Of a DNA stretch of 64,000 bases, positions 34,851 through 47,297 are shown piece after piece. Every line of letters starts with the position of its first letter. Position 1 is the first letter of the stretch. The position numbers and the translations under genes are program-made. Source of the DNA: Typhlomys cinereus. Its lineage: Eukaryota > Chordata > Mammalia > Rodentia > Platacanthomyidae. The notes under the pieces were generated by a model. It searched no databases, was not told the origin of the DNA, and worked only from the letters and a program-made list of their open reading frames with translations. Location of the stretch: NCBI GenBank assembly GCA_023101885.1, contig JALPQD010000295.1:1086501-1150500 (forward strand). The letters run 5' to 3'.

Positions 34851-37440
34851 GCCCCTCTCACCTTCCTTTCTCTCTCTCTCTTTCTCTCAGGAAATAGGAC
34901 CATAAGTATTGAGATTAGATTCCCAAGGTTGTCTAACACCATCCAGCCTAAAATAAATCTCCTTGGCTTTGCATCCTTCTATTAATTAACATCTATTCTC
35001 AGGGCTCTCTTGAAGTTCAGTGGTCACCAAGTGGGTGTTGGAAATTAGATGATTTTTAAAAATTATTTTTCTAGTTTTACGAGCATATTGAGTACTTATC
35101 TGAGATGATTTTTTAAGACAATTGTTAAAGTGAAGAGTGTAGTCTAAATATCACAGTGGATGGTCAGTGGGGTGAGTTAATCGATTCCATATCAATTTAG
35201 AAAACCTACTATATGGCCCCATGAGGAAACTTGACTCCTAGCCCACTTTCCTCCACGCACGCCCATCTTTTCTCCCAGTCTACCTACCCAGTCACCCTAC
35301 ATGCCCTTCCTTTGCTCGCCTATCTTACAGTCCCTGATATCCCTCACCATGGATGAAGCCTGCATCAGAACAGAACCAAGTAACAAGCCCAGGAAGTCAT
35401 CACAAGGAAAGCTGACATGCAGAAGAACTGTGGCATCAGCCAACTGCATTCAATTCTTGGAAGAGAGTTTTGTAATACTGGTATCTCTCTGGACTGCAAG
35501 CCTCGTTTATCCTAACAAGATTATCTTTGGGAATTCTAAAGCAAAAATTCCGAAAATCACTGAGCCTGAGTTTTTTTCTCTTATCTTTGGGGAAGCTCTG
35601 CTGTTTAAAACGCTCTCAGCAGCTGTTTGCTCTGGACCTGTAACGGTATCATATTCATCTAGAATGGGGAACAGCACGTGATCCGGGCACCTCATTAGGC
35701 TTGAGAACACTGCAGACTAACACAGTAGGTCAGGCCAAACCCAGATTGCCAAGGAGCAACCTGGAAGAGCTATTTAATTCACATTTTCAAGCACAGATTT
35801 TTCACTAGGCTTTCAAATGTTGGCTCTGGTATGAAGTTGCTGGCGGGACCAAAGCTCCAATAAATAATACCGGTATCAATTTACTTGGAAATAAATTCTC
35901 CACAAGGCTGGATCTGCGGCTCTTACCAGGCACCTTGTAAATGGCTCACAGAGAGACTATTTGGTGCACTTTCTTTCACAGTGTTTGAAGATATCAGGTG
36001 GAAAATGGGCTAATGTGTTTGTCCTGGCACTAACTCTTGGAGCAGTTAGAAGCAGGGTTGAGAAACAGCCCTGCACACCAGAGTCTTTCTTTCCACCAAT
36101 ATGAATGAATTATGTGAGAAGGGGCAAGTCAGAGGCACAGAAAGTCCAAAGGAAAGGATGATTCTTGACCCACTTGTCTGTCAGGAAGGTAGGTAAAACA
36201 GATTTGTCATTTTAATGACAAATGGTGGCCAAGAGGCCAATGTGAACAACAGAGCAATGATTGGCAGAAAACTATGCGTTACAGTGCATGTTTCTCACCT
36301 GGCTAAGGGGTTCTCTTAGTCACTGTGAAGGACTGTGGTTACACTGAACACATTCGTACTGCTCTGAGGGTCCCTGCATATATGCCTAGGAAAATGTTTA
36401 GAAAGTTGTTCATCTATTGTGCTTCTTGTGCAAGCTTTATAAATGTTCAAGTAAAGTGCTGTTGCCCTTCTCTGCAATGCTGTGCTGTTTCCACTAAATT
36501 AGAAAGTTGCAGCCATGAAAGACCTGTCAGTCACCCTCTAGGCCAATGTCATGTCTATGGTCCAAGGTTCAGTTCCATTATAAATCCTGGCCATACTGTC
36601 ACTGAGCTCATGTAACCACGCCCCCAATAACAGGAAGCTTAGTCTTCCCAGGCAGTACATGTCAATTCTAGGGAACATTAATAAAAAAGTTTGTCTTTCA
36701 GTTGAACTTAAATTTTCCATTCTCTCACTTGCCCATCAGTTCTGGTTATACCCTGTGGGACAATCCAAAATCATCATGCACTGTGAAGACCCTGTTTAAG
36801 ACAACTCCCATTTCCTGCCCTCTTTCCTGCTCTCTTTCTTTCCAGGTTAGCTATTCTTACTGTTTTCAACATCCTTTTTGAATCTTCTCAAAAAACTTGG
36901 TGAACTCTGGCCATATTCTAATGAATTTGGGCATGGATGGGGTATAGAACTGAACCTAGATAATGTCTGACCACCTTAGCAGGGCCTTTTTTTTTTTTTT
37001 TTTTGCCAGTAGACCAGTCTACACAGAGGACTTTGGTGATAGAATGCCCATTTTGCTATATCACATGAAGAAGATTATTTCTGTATTCTATGGTGTCAAG
37101 AGTCAGAGATATCTGTCTTCATCATTAACAATTCTTTGCAAGATTACAGAGAGGTTGCCTGGACATCCCAGCAATACAGCCTTCCTCTGAAACCATGCAA
37201 TGACGATTTATTCCATAAGTGATACAGATATCTGGAGTGATCAGAACCAATCAGTAAACTAGAAATACGCCAAGGTCTCCAGGTATCGCCGTTGGTTGAT
37301 AACACCTGTGACTTTCTACTCGGCAAAGGTGGGGGAAAAGTTCTTGTCCTTACCCTCCTTCCAGTGAGCAAAAGAATATCAGGACATAAAATATATTCCT
37401 ATCAACCAAAAACCTGAAGACTTATAAGAGATGTAAATAC

Positions 37441-37760
37441 AAAGGCTGTGGGGATGGTTTAGGGGTAATAGCACTTGCAGCATAAGCATGGAAACTTGAT
37501 TTTAGATTCCTGTACCCACATAAAAATTGGGCGTGGCAGCACATGCCTATAATGCCCAAACTGGGGGAGGATTGCTGGGGCTTGCTGGCCAGCCAACCCG
37601 GCAGAAAAATGGCAAGTTCTAGGACTCAAGAGAATGAAATGCAGAGTGATAAAGGAGGACATTTAGCCTCTGGTCTCTGCACATGTGTGAACAGGCATGC
37701 ATACCTGCACATAAATGAATGCAACACAGTTATACAGAGAGAGACAGAGAGAAAGGAGAA
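37441..37760 (+). mobile_element. Composite ID/B1 SINE (B4-like)
   Basis: An ID-like half, GGCTGTGGGGATGGTTTAGG with AGATTCCTGTACCCA, is followed by a B1-like half, TTGGGCGTGGCAGCACATGC and CTATAATGCCCAAACTGGGG, then a GA-rich tail. Confidence 0.6.
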
Positions 37761-40597
37761 AGGTAAGTCTCAGGTGAGCAATATGGTAAGTCGATATGAA
37801 CTTGGTGCCAGCAGATCTAAGACATACCAATTTGTTCACCATTGAACTTCAGCACCATCACCATGCGTGGCACTCTATGGAAGAAATTCATGGATATTTT
37901 CTCTAGAGGTGACGGCCCCTTCTGTGAGCTACACATAATCTGAGTCTGGCCAATGATAAAAGATATTAATTTAAAAAGTTTTAAGAAAAGGTTGCAAAAG
38001 ATCCTCATGATTCCATCAGGGTAAGGGAAGGAAAGTAATTTGGTCAATTTCACAATATGTTCAACTGTAACATCCCCACAGCCCATATCTTCAGGGATAA
38101 GAAATAAGTGATGATGGCACCGTAGGTGTCAGTGACTAAGTCACAGTAGGAATTTGGTTCCAAGTCCCTGAATCTGCTGATAGTTGAATCAGTGGGATGA
38201 CCACACATCTGCCTTAGCATCATTTTCCTTCAGTGATCTAGAGGTTGCTCCCAGGATTAATCTGTCCCACAGCAAAGAAATAAGCATGTGGAGAATATGT
38301 GTTCTGGAGGAAGGAACTGAAGTTTCTCTTAACACTCGCTGTGTGTAAGGTTTGCTCTGGGAAAGTCTTAAGTTAAAACGAGGCACAGTTTTCCAAGCTC
38401 AACTACATTTGGGGCATTTGGTACTCTGTATAATAATCATTTGGACTTTGAGAACTGAGCTCCAGGAGATTTAAGTTTAGTTTAGATGTACTAATTTGCT
38501 GCAGGACTATGGTAAGATAATGGGAATTGGACTCGGTATTAGCTGTGCTGGTCTATGAAAATAAACACAGATCTAGCATGTCTTATTGCTGGTTCCTACT
38601 GGGTTCCAGGGGATTTGAATGTCCCCCCCCCCTTTTTGGAGGTATGTAACAGAACTCATGAGCTAGCATCATATTCTTAAAGCAAATATAGGTAACGTGA
38701 GCAGGATATTGTTTACTTCCTGATTCTGTCTAAAGTTCTGTCACATTCTTTTGAAAAGTTTGAAGAACCTGGGTTTCAGTTCTTTAATGAAACAATTATA
38801 TATATATATATTCATCTGAGGGACACACATACATCAATATTAATGAAAATCCCATTTTCCCCAGCCTTTGAAGGATTTGAATTTTGTTCAGCTTTCACAT
38901 TAAGGTTGAGCTCCTTTTTTAATTGTGTATGTTTGAACTCCTAAATAAACTCAGAATGGCTGGTCCTAAAATGCGAGGGATGCAAGTCCTTCAAAGTAGG
39001 CTCAGCTCTCAGGATATTGGTGATGATTGGATGCCTGCATGTTGTCTCTTGGGAATGGTGTGTATGTGTGTGTGGGGGGGGTGTCGGGGTTTGAGATATT
39101 GAGGCTGTTATTTTGTGTCTCAAAGCTTTAATTAGCCAATCGTCTCTTTGCTCTGTTAAATATAAAATCAGACAGTTCCCAAAATTTGTCTTCCACTCAG
39201 TTATTCCAGTAATGATACTCAAAAACCTCCAGATATTAATGATATTGAAAAGCCAAGCAACTTGACCAAGTTGCTAATGAAGTCGTGTGCTCTGCATCTG
39301 AAGCTCTGTCTTCTTCAGACTTTTCTTCCCCTGGTGGCCTCAACCTTCATCTATCTTCGCAATGTAAACTGGTCTGCTGCTGAGTAAGCTGAGGTTAGGG
39401 CTCAACCATATGTAAAGTTGGTCAGATTCAAAACAGTTGTGGCTTCCCTGTAATAACTCTTCCCTGAAGTAACGTAGAAAAGAGCAGAAAGTGTGGTACT
39501 GCGGGAGCAAACATGACCAAAAGGACATGATGTCTGGGAATTTCTTTGTAAGGAGAATGTAATTCATGGAGGAGACATACAAGGGCAGCATAGCCCAGGA
39601 TTGGGTGGAAATTTGAACCTCAACCTTTGAAGGGTATTTAGTTTAATCCCTCCAGCCTGGTGTGTGTTACAAGTATCACATAAATAAAACCCACTTTTCA
39701 GAAACAGCAAGCTTTTGCTTAGCTGAATTTTTTTTTTCCCCAGGATCGATTTTTTTTTTCCATGTCTCTTCCAACTTGCTTGGCCCTAGCTGCTTACAAA
39801 GCACATTGGCTTTGTTTAGTAAGCAAAAGGAATTCCCACTATTAGGCAAGATTTTACTTCATAAATTTACTTTCTCGGGGAAAAATGCTGCTCTTCTGTT
39901 ATTAATCTGAAAAAGTAGAATGCCATATGTAGTCTAGATTTTTCCAAATAATGTGAGCAACAGGGTTTTTCTTTTGCCTGTGAAAAAGTTGGCAAAGAAG
40001 TCTCCAGAATGTGAATGCACTATTTGACCTGCAGAGAGCGCTAACAAGTATAATATGGGGGAAAAAAAACAAAAAAACAAAAAAACAAACCCAAACCTGA
40101 CATGTCTTTTAAGTCTAGTTTTTACATGAGAAATAAAATGTTAAGAATAAAGCTTTCTCCTAAAGACAAAAAAAGACTTTCCTTTCAGGTGCGAATGTTT
40201 TGTCAGGTCACTTTTCTAGACGCTCTCTGACACACACAGGGTAAAGCACCTACCTACCTACTGCTGACTTGGTTATAAAAACTAGGAATGGGGATGGATT
40301 TTAAGCACCAAGGAGCCAGGAATTTTGATAGTCCTGTTCACCACTGCATCCAGCACTGTTTGGCATATACAAACTGCTCAGCCAGAAAATTCAAGGGGAC
40401 ACAGAATACAGAGTATATCAAAGGGGTCAAATAGCACATAAAAACAAATATGATTCTTGTTCTATGACAAACTGTCAAAAATCCATTTGGGATGAAATTA
40501 TTTTGTAAAATGCACTATACATATTTGCTGTTTATGATTTGACTACATTTATTACTTGACATTTTTAATTTTTAAAAAATATCATTTATTTATTTAG

Positions 40598-40871
40598 TGT
40601 GTATGTTTATATCTTTATTGTGTGTGTGTGTATGTGTGTGTGTGGGTGTGTATCTGAGAGTACTATGTGTGCCTGTGGAGGCCCAAGGGTGACTTCGGGA
40701 ATCTTCCTGGATTGCTCTTTCTCCTTTTTAATTTGCTCTGAAATTCCCAGGTTCCACTTTCCAGGGCCAGGAGTGCAGGCTGCATCCATTTCCATCTGGG
40801 ATCTGGAATTCGAACTCAGGTCCCTCTGCTTGTGTGGCAGAGACTTAACCCCTGAGCCATCTCTCCAGCCC
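40598..40871 (-). mobile_element. Older B2-like SINE
   Basis: GT-rich start, GTGGAGGCCCAAGGGTGACT, CTGGAATTCGAACTCAGGTC and TTAACCCCTGAGCCATCTCT ending CCAGCCC. Confidence 0.8.
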
Positions 40872-41010
40872 TTGTCTATTTATATTTATCTTTATTTAAC
40901 GGGTACCTAGTCTCGCCAGATAAATGCTTGGATTATGAGACTGCACTGTACTAGATCAGTGGGTAACAATAAAATAGTTGATAGAAAACAACGAAGAGTA
41001 CATATTTGTG

Positions 41011-41220
41011 GGCCTGGAGAGGTGGCTCAGGGGTTAAGCCTCTGCCTTGCAGGCAGAAGGTCCTGAGTTCGGATCCTCGACCCCCCACGTATAGACGCCG
41101 GGCGGAAGCAGGGGCGGCCTGCGTTTCTGGTCCTGGTAGGGCGGAGCCTGTGAATCCCGGGGCAGAGTAAACAAGGAGGAGGTGGAGGCGGTCCATGGTG
41201 GTTCTCGAATTCGTTGTAGT

Positions 41221-41267
<47 letters not shown>

Positions 41268-41304
41268 ACATACACGCACAAGTGAATAAAAAAAAATTTA
41301 AAAA
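41011..41304 (+). mobile_element. Young B2-type SINE, long subfamily, copy 5
   Basis: GGCCTGGAGAGGTGGCTCAG head, 44-nt CA tract, tail GTGAATAAAAAAAAA. Perfect 14-bp duplication AGTACATATTTGTG at 40997-41010 and 41305-41318. Contains the GTAAACA segment. Confidence 0.92.
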
Positions 41305-41318
41305 AGTACATATTTGTG

Positions 41319-41630
41319 TGTGTGTCAGTGTGCCCAGGTATGTATGGTATTTTTTGTGTGTGTACATGTGAATGCATACACGTAGGGAGGCACGTATACA
41401 TAAGTCATTTAAATATGTATGTATGTGTGCGTGTAGGTCCAAGGGTAACATCCGGAAACTACTTCTTTCTTGCTTTGGGATTTCCCAGGCTCCAGCTTCC
41501 AGGGCTATAATTATAGGCTGCTGCCATATCTGCTCAGCATTTTTCTGTGCTATCTGGGATCTGAAGTCAGGTCCTTTTGCTTATGAAGCAAAGGTTTTAA
41601 TAATCCCTTGGGCCTTTTCCCTAGGCCACA
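41319..41630 (-). mobile_element. Degenerate B2-like SINE
   Basis: AGGTCCAAGGGTAACATCCG, TTTGGGATTTCCCAGGCTCC and TCTGGGATCTGAAGTCAGG follow the antisense SINE order. The next SINE (41011-41304) inserted directly beside it. Confidence 0.6.
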
Positions 41631-41781
41631 TGTACTATTATAAAAAAGTTTCTTCCTTGGGCAAAAGTTCGTATGTGTGGTGCTTGTGTATGCATATGTA
41701 TGTATGTGTGTTTGGTATGATTATATATGCATGTTGGATATATGTGTTTCATGTGGGGATGTGTATAGTGTGTTATGCATA

Positions 41782-42171
41782 TGCGTACATCCCCACCGGG
41801 CCAGCGGGGGGAAGAGGGGAATCGGCCTCGAGGCGAATGGGTGAGCTGGAAACGGGGTCACCCCAGGAGTCAGGCGAGAAGCAGCAGGCAGAGAACGAGT
41901 TGGCTACAGACTCAGATTTTACTCAGGAAGTGTTTGGGCTTATATAGGGTTGGGGGGTCTAATCAGGTGTGACCGCCCCTCTGCCACCAATCATTTAGCT
42001 GTTTACTAGGTGTCCAGGTTAGATGGCTGCTTCCCATTGGTTGTTCATTTCTCCTTCCCATTGGTTGTCCATCCCTCTGCCTGTATGGTTCCTTGTTCAG
42101 GCTTGTCTGTAGCCAGACCTCCTGGATTCTGGAGCCCGGGCTAGGGCCTCCCTTGAATCAGTAGTGCCACA
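41782..42171 (-). mobile_element. Solo LTR, 390 bp, class II (ERVK)-like
   Basis: Both strands begin TG and end CA. A 6-bp flank TGCATA (41776-41781) matches TGTATA (42172-42177) with one mismatch. Read on the minus strand it has two AACCAATGGGAA repeats (CCAAT boxes), a TATATAAGC box, an AGTAAA variant poly(A) signal and a CTCGTTCTCTGCCTGCTGCT region, the U3-R-U5 order of a retroviral LTR. No internal viral sequence adjoins it. Confidence 0.75.
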
Positions 42172-42335
42172 TGTATACACATGTGAATGTGTGTGTATTT
42201 ATACTATGTATACATGTGTGAATGTGTGTGTATTTATACATGGGTGGAGGATATGTGTGTATAGGTATGTGAATGCATGTAAGTGTGTATACGTATGTGT
42301 ATAGGTGCGTCTGTATGTGTGCATACATACTATTT
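42172..42335. repeat. TG-rich degenerate tandem repeat
   Basis: Units such as GTGAATGTGTGTGTATTTAT occur twice about 35 bp apart; the block continues the TG-rich sequence left of the solo LTR (41668-41781). Confidence 0.75.
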
Positions 42336-42466
42336 TAAGGAAGATTCTTCCTGGGCAGAAGTTTTGAAAATTCTAGTCCTTGTTCAACAACTTGAAAGGG
42401 AGTCCCACATGGTCCCTGCTCCCGTGGGAGTTTATCGCTGGGAACCTAGCATGGCCCCTGACCTAC

Positions 42467-42838
42467 CTGAATCAGATGAGCCGCACTTTCTGGACTGCCA
42501 TATCGAAGGTCATGTCCATTGATGGCCAATACACGGTCATTTTCCTCCAGCTGGCCATGTCGGTCGGCCACTCCCCCATCCAGCACGTTGAAGATGAAGA
42601 CCCCAGGCTCATCCACTCTGCGCACCAGTTTGATGCCAAGCTGCTCTTCAGGGCTGCTTTTGTTGAGAATCACGTGGAAGCTGTCGTCCCGGGGGCCAGA
42701 CGAGTCCGCTGCCTGTCCATGACTCCTGCTCCGGAACTTCTGTTCACGCAGTACGGTGAGCCTCAGCACCTGGCAGGGCTGCCGCAGGAGGTGCAGGGCG
42801 TAGTTGTGAGGGACGTTGCTGATGTCCATCCCATTGAC
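42467..42838 (-). CDS. LNX1: LNX1 coding exon (end of PDZ1, linker, most of PDZ2)
   Basis: The 372-nt exon is 124 codons, phase 0 at both ends; the donor is GTAGGTC (minus strand). It starts [20 protein letters not shown], the PDZ1 helix, and continues [18 protein letters not shown]. After a linker it holds most of PDZ2: [40 protein letters not shown] and [20 protein letters not shown], ending in Q. The PDZ2 carboxylate loop is QLGIKLV. The acceptor polypyrimidine tract is a pure run of nine C, which is unusual. An antisense open frame across it is a shadow. Confidence 0.96.
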
Positions 42839-43204
42839 CTGGGGGGGGGCATATGGTAGTGAACACTGCCTGCACGACCCTTTTGAAGAGACCAGGCCAG
42901 AAGGCACCGGACTTGGGTTTAGTTCTCAGCACAACAGAATGGAAGCCCAAGCCCTCAGAGTAGCCAGAGGTGGTTGCCTAGGCTGACCTGCTATCCTCTT
43001 GTCATCTGTATCCAAATATGCTCATCTTCCCACAGTGCTTCTCAGGCCTCTATGACTAGACATCATCTTTCTTTAACCCCGCCCACATGTGTATCTGCAG
43101 AATCCTAACTTTTATCCTGAATTTAGTTTTTATACTTGGTAGGAAGGGAGGGAAGGAAGAAAAGACAAAAGAAAAAGAAAAGGCATTTACAAATGACTAC
43201 ATTA

Positions 43205-43560
43205 GTAAACTCTGTATATGAGAGAGAGAGAGAAGAAAATATATCTAAATATGTGTATATGCATGTATGAGTCTGCATGCACAAGTGGATCTGAGCATGA
43301 TGCTCTGAGTCTGCATCAGAGCATGTACAAGTGGATTTGAGCATGTGTTTTCATGTGCATGCATGAGTTTGCATGTGAGAGTATGTGTGAGTTTGAGAGT
43401 GTGCATGCATGAATCTGCATGTCAAAGTACATGTGAATGGGTCTGACAAGTGCATGTGTATGTATGTGTATGTCACAGTATGTGTGAGTGGGCCTGAGAG
43501 TGTGCACCAGCGTGCATGCAAGTATGCAAATATGCAGACGTGTATATAAATAAATCTGTA
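43205..43560. repeat. GCATG/GTAT-rich degenerate minisatellite
   Basis: Repeated AGTATGTGTGAGT...GAGAGTGTGC segments recur about 98 bp apart (near 43380 and 43477), with many GCATGCATGA-type words around them. Confidence 0.6.
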
Positions 43561-45009
43561 TGAAAGTGGCCATCTGTCAAAATCTTTGCCTATGTTCCAA
43601 ATAAAAAGGTGCGTGGGACTGGGGTTGGGTAGAATCATTTCAAATAACTAGTGCAAAAAGAAAAATTTCTAGGCTCTTTGACTGAAAGCCTGGATCGCTT
43701 TATAACACTACTTGAATATCCCAAAGCCTGGGCCTCCCATTTGGGCCTCACTAATAATCCACAAGGGTACCGCTACATCTGGCTTTCTGGTTTTAATTAC
43801 TCTGGTTCCACAGACCCAGCCTGGAGGCTGCAGCCCTCAGTATGTGTCACTGTTCTGGAAGAAAACCGTAACAACAGCCCTCCACTGTGCTTCAGGAAGG
43901 GGACCCACAGAGGAGCAAACTACCTTCTTGCATTGCTGGAGTTTGGTGAGGTTTTTTGTTAGAGAAGCCTCGGAGTGAGCTTTGTAAAGACCTTCTTTGA
44001 GGCACGGTCACCACTCGGCTGTAACTCCAGAGAAACCTGCGGCTCCTGGGGCAAAGACAAGGCTCCACGCTTGTTCAAACATAGGGGAGCACAGTAGGGA
44101 AGGAGGCAGGGTCTCTTCCCCGCTGCCCATAGGTTAGGCCAAGAAAAAATCAGGGTCCTGGCAGCCCTTTTTCCTGGACCACATGGATGGAGATTGTTTT
44201 ATTATGCCACCCTCCCTAGACAGCAGCACTGCCAGCAGAATGGGCAAAGGAAGCCGTGCAGGGTGTGGCTTGCAGGGTTCGTGGTCCTGGAGGGCAACTG
44301 GCCCTGTCCGCTACACCTCGGAGACCACTGAGGGTTTCAGTATTTCTGCAGTGACTGCTTTCAACCATTTCTCTTCTTATTCCAATTAGTGTGCCAAAGA
44401 AACAGCTCATGCTGAGACAGGAGCTGTTGTCCCCCAGCTTCTGAAAGGGGTGAGCAGATAGGAAATAGATGAGTGGGGAGGGACTTCTGTCTGATAAACA
44501 GTTCTTCCTTCATCCTTTCTCTTCTAAAAATCTCTTCTTAAGGCCCCTTTCCTGACCCAGGCCTTGAAGCATAGCCCCCCTCCCCAAGTTGGTTCATTCC
44601 ACTGCCTGTCTCCCCTGGAATGCCCGTGTGTCCACAAAACTAGGAATGGCCATTAAGCCACAGGAAACATGGTGTGGAGGGGTATCTGTCTGCGATTAGA
44701 TAAAACACAAAATGTTCATTAATCTGCTTTGTCATTCAAGAAAATATACACTCCAGTCTAATTTTATACTAATGTTTCTTGTGAAGGAGAGATCAAAGGA
44801 AGAACATAGGAAGAAAAAAGAGTAAGTGGAAAAAAGGAAGGAGGAAATGGCAGATGGGAGAAGGGGGTGAGGAAGAGACACGGGAAATGGTAGAGCAACC
44901 AAAAAAATTATAATTCAAAAGAGGGGGAAAGTATAAAAATGAAGGATCTACCTCAATTAAATTATAAATCTTCTATGAAGACAATATAATATGGAAAGTG
45001 TCTATTTAT

Positions 45010-45240
45010 TTCATTCTGTTCATCCGCCTGTCCGTCTACCCATTCATCTACGCAATAAGCCACCTGTCTATCTACCCATTCTCCATCCATCCATCTACCG
45101 CTGCTCACCCATGCATGCTTCTAGACACCCCCCCATTCACCCATTCACCCATCCCTCTACTTACACATCCATCTACCCATTCATCTACTCACCTATCCAC
45201 CCACTCTTCCATCTACCATTCACCCAACCATCCATTCATC
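45010..45240. repeat. Degenerate CATC/CCAT/TACC tetranucleotide tract
   Basis: Imperfect CCATC, CTACC and ACCCATTC units over 230 bp; the open frames across it are composition artefacts. Confidence 0.85.
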
Positions 45241-45288
45241 CTTTGCTCTAACGACATTCTTTTCACAGCCCACAGTCATGATATCTAC

Positions 45289-45491
45289 CTTGAGAATGAT
45301 GTCCCCTGGCAGTAGCCGGCCGTCTCTGGCAATCACTCCATCACGATAAATGTGCTGAATGATGATGTGAACAAGCGGGGTCTCACTGCCTCCCACGAGC
45401 CTGATGGAGAGACTTTCACTGGGGTCGGCTCGATTGATCTTGATGCTGGTAATTTCACCATCTGGAATCAGGTGATACAACCTTGGAAAGA
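45289..45491 (-). CDS. LNX1: LNX1 coding exon (most of PDZ1)
   Basis: The 203-nt exon has acceptor CCATTTTAG and donor GTAGAT (minus strand). It completes a valine codon and reads [20 protein letters not shown], then [20 protein letters not shown], then [20 protein letters not shown] and PGDIILK. This is PDZ1, with SLSIRLVGG as its carboxylate-binding loop. Confidence 0.96.
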
Positions 45492-46860
45492 CTAAAATGG
45501 ACAAGGACAGCATTTATTACAGACACCCACCCACTGGGTATTTCTAACCACTCTTCCTGCCAAACTAAGCTATTCATTGTTTCATGTGTATGTTTTTCAT
45601 TCTCCTGCCTTGGTGCCAGTGTAAATTTCTCTGCTGGAATGTTTTTCGTTCCAAACTTTTCCTTCAAGACTTGCATGAAATGATCCCTTCCAATTAACTC
45701 TACCCTGAAGGCTATTCTCTAAACATACCATTTCTATAAGGCTATTTCACATGGCATCCAACCCTCCATGGGTGTTAGCTATCCCCTTTCTTCTATTTCC
45801 CCCTGGACTTTAAGATGGAGAATCTAACAACTGGCTTCACTGTTAGACCGCATGTAGCCCTCTGAACCTGGCTGTTCTGGAGCTGGGAACACTTGTGTAT
45901 TTTAACATGAATTCAATTCATGTTTAAACTACTTTGATCCACTGAGAAGGCTGTGATTTCTGGCTGCTCCATGGTTCTGGGAACACATCTCTGCACACAA
46001 GCAGTGGCTTACTGAGGGAGCAAGAACGAATTAATGAGCTGATGTCTTCAGGGAATGAATTACAGTTTTACCACTTGCTCATCAAAGGATAAAAATAGAA
46101 CCTGTTCTTTGGCCCTCTCAAGTAATTTCATTGAAATCAAAATACATACATATATATTTCCCCCTGAAGACCCTGCTGTTCAGGCTTTTGGAATAATCAG
46201 CCCTTCTATAAGACAGTGTTGTCAACGATAGGAAGTCAAACAATCTGCCTGGAAGTCACAAATGGGCAGGGCCGAGGCCTCCTGGGCTTGACTTTGGTCC
46301 GTCTGAATCACTGCATTTAGAGCAAAAAGGGAGATTTGAAGATAAGAAAGCTGGTATCTCCAAACCTCATTATTTGGCCCGCTTTGCCCCAGGCTCCCGG
46401 TGGTGACCAGGCAAAAGCAGCTGCGTGGGTTGCTCTGCAGCTCCATTTTGCCAGTGGACCCCTTGCTCATACGGAAGCATGTTGAGGTGCACCTGCGGGG
46501 GTGAACTGACTAGCTGGAGGCACGAGGTAAGACTTCAGAGCCAGCTCGGAAGTGATGGCAGTCTCCCAGCATCTACCAGCTGCCGAGAGGCAGGAGCTCA
46601 CCGTTGAGTCAGAATCCACAGGGACAGGCCCTAGAGACCAAGAATTCAACGGCGCCAACTGGCGCTGCTTCCTCGCTTCAGATAGAACAGACACGGCGAG
46701 AGGGGATGCCACATGCTGGCAATCAGCCACTCCTGCTCCAGTGAGAAGAGGCTCCTCTGTGTGGGTTGCCGCTCTTGAGACATGTACATGATCTAGACCT
46801 CTCCTTGGTACACAGAAAGAGTCCAGTTCCAAAGAAGCTATTATTTCTAAAGTTTTAATA

Positions 46861-47008
46861 GAAGCCAGGTGTGGTAGTGTACACCTATAATTCCAGTATT
46901 CAGGAGGCAGAGGTCAGAGAATTACAAGCTTGAGAACAACCTGGTCTACAAAGCATGCGCTGGGTCAGTCAAGACTACACAGAAAGATCCTGCCTTAAAA
47001 AAATAGCA
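46861..47008 (+). mobile_element. B1-type SINE
   Basis: AAGCCAGGTGTGGTAGTGTA, AATTCCAGTATTCAGGAGGC, TGAGAACAACCTGGTCTACA and AAGATCCTGCCTTAAAAAAA: clear 7SL-derived B1 in plus orientation. Confidence 0.85.
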
Positions 47009-47297
47009 TAATAGTTAAAATAGTCCCCTTAAAAAATGAAGAGAAAGGAGTATTTCCTCAGCTGGGGAAAACATAAAACACAGGATCTAAGATCAGCTAC
47101 CTTTCTTTCTAGGAATTCCTGAAGCTCAACTTCCTAGGTTCAAAACTCAGGAAGATCATTTGGAAGAACCTAAATTACCTTTCTGTACTTTTATCTCCTC
47201 TTCTGCAGTAAACACCTCACAGTGAGGATTAAATAAGGAAAAGCATATAAATACTCAAAAGATACCTAATATGTAGCTGTAATAAGAATTAATATTT

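Larger units (their letters stand above)
33338..42466 (-). other. LNX1: LNX1 intron (9.1 kb)
   Basis: Holds an ID-like fragment (33505-33596), a MaLR-type LTR (34520-34850), an ID/B1 composite SINE (37441-37760), SINEs at 40598-40871 and 41011-41304, a degenerate SINE (41319-41630) and a solo LTR in a TG-rich block (41782-42171). The stretch 34860-37440 shows no feature I recognise. Confidence 0.65.
42839..45288 (-). other. LNX1: LNX1 intron
   Basis: Holds a GA/GTAT/GCATG-rich degenerate tandem block (43205-43560) and a CATC/CCAT-type degenerate tetranucleotide tract (45010-45240) close to the donor of the PDZ1 exon. The middle looks unique. Confidence 0.65.

Noticed and set aside
35301..35681. 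126-residue plus-strand ORF in a LNX1 intron
   Set aside because: No recognisable motif, no codon pattern or splice context; consistent with a chance ORF.
41372..41947. 191-residue plus-strand ORF
   Set aside because: It runs through a degenerate SINE, TG-rich repeat and antisense LTR sequence; there is no coherent protein signal.
42380..42859. 159-residue open frame on the plus strand
   Set aside because: It is the antisense shadow of the LNX1 PDZ2 exon (42467-42838, minus), which has clear PDZ homology and correct splice sites.
45010..45240. Tandem peptide-coding repeat
   Set aside because: Degenerate CATC/CCAT microsatellite beside an LNX1 exon; frames do not join any splice site.
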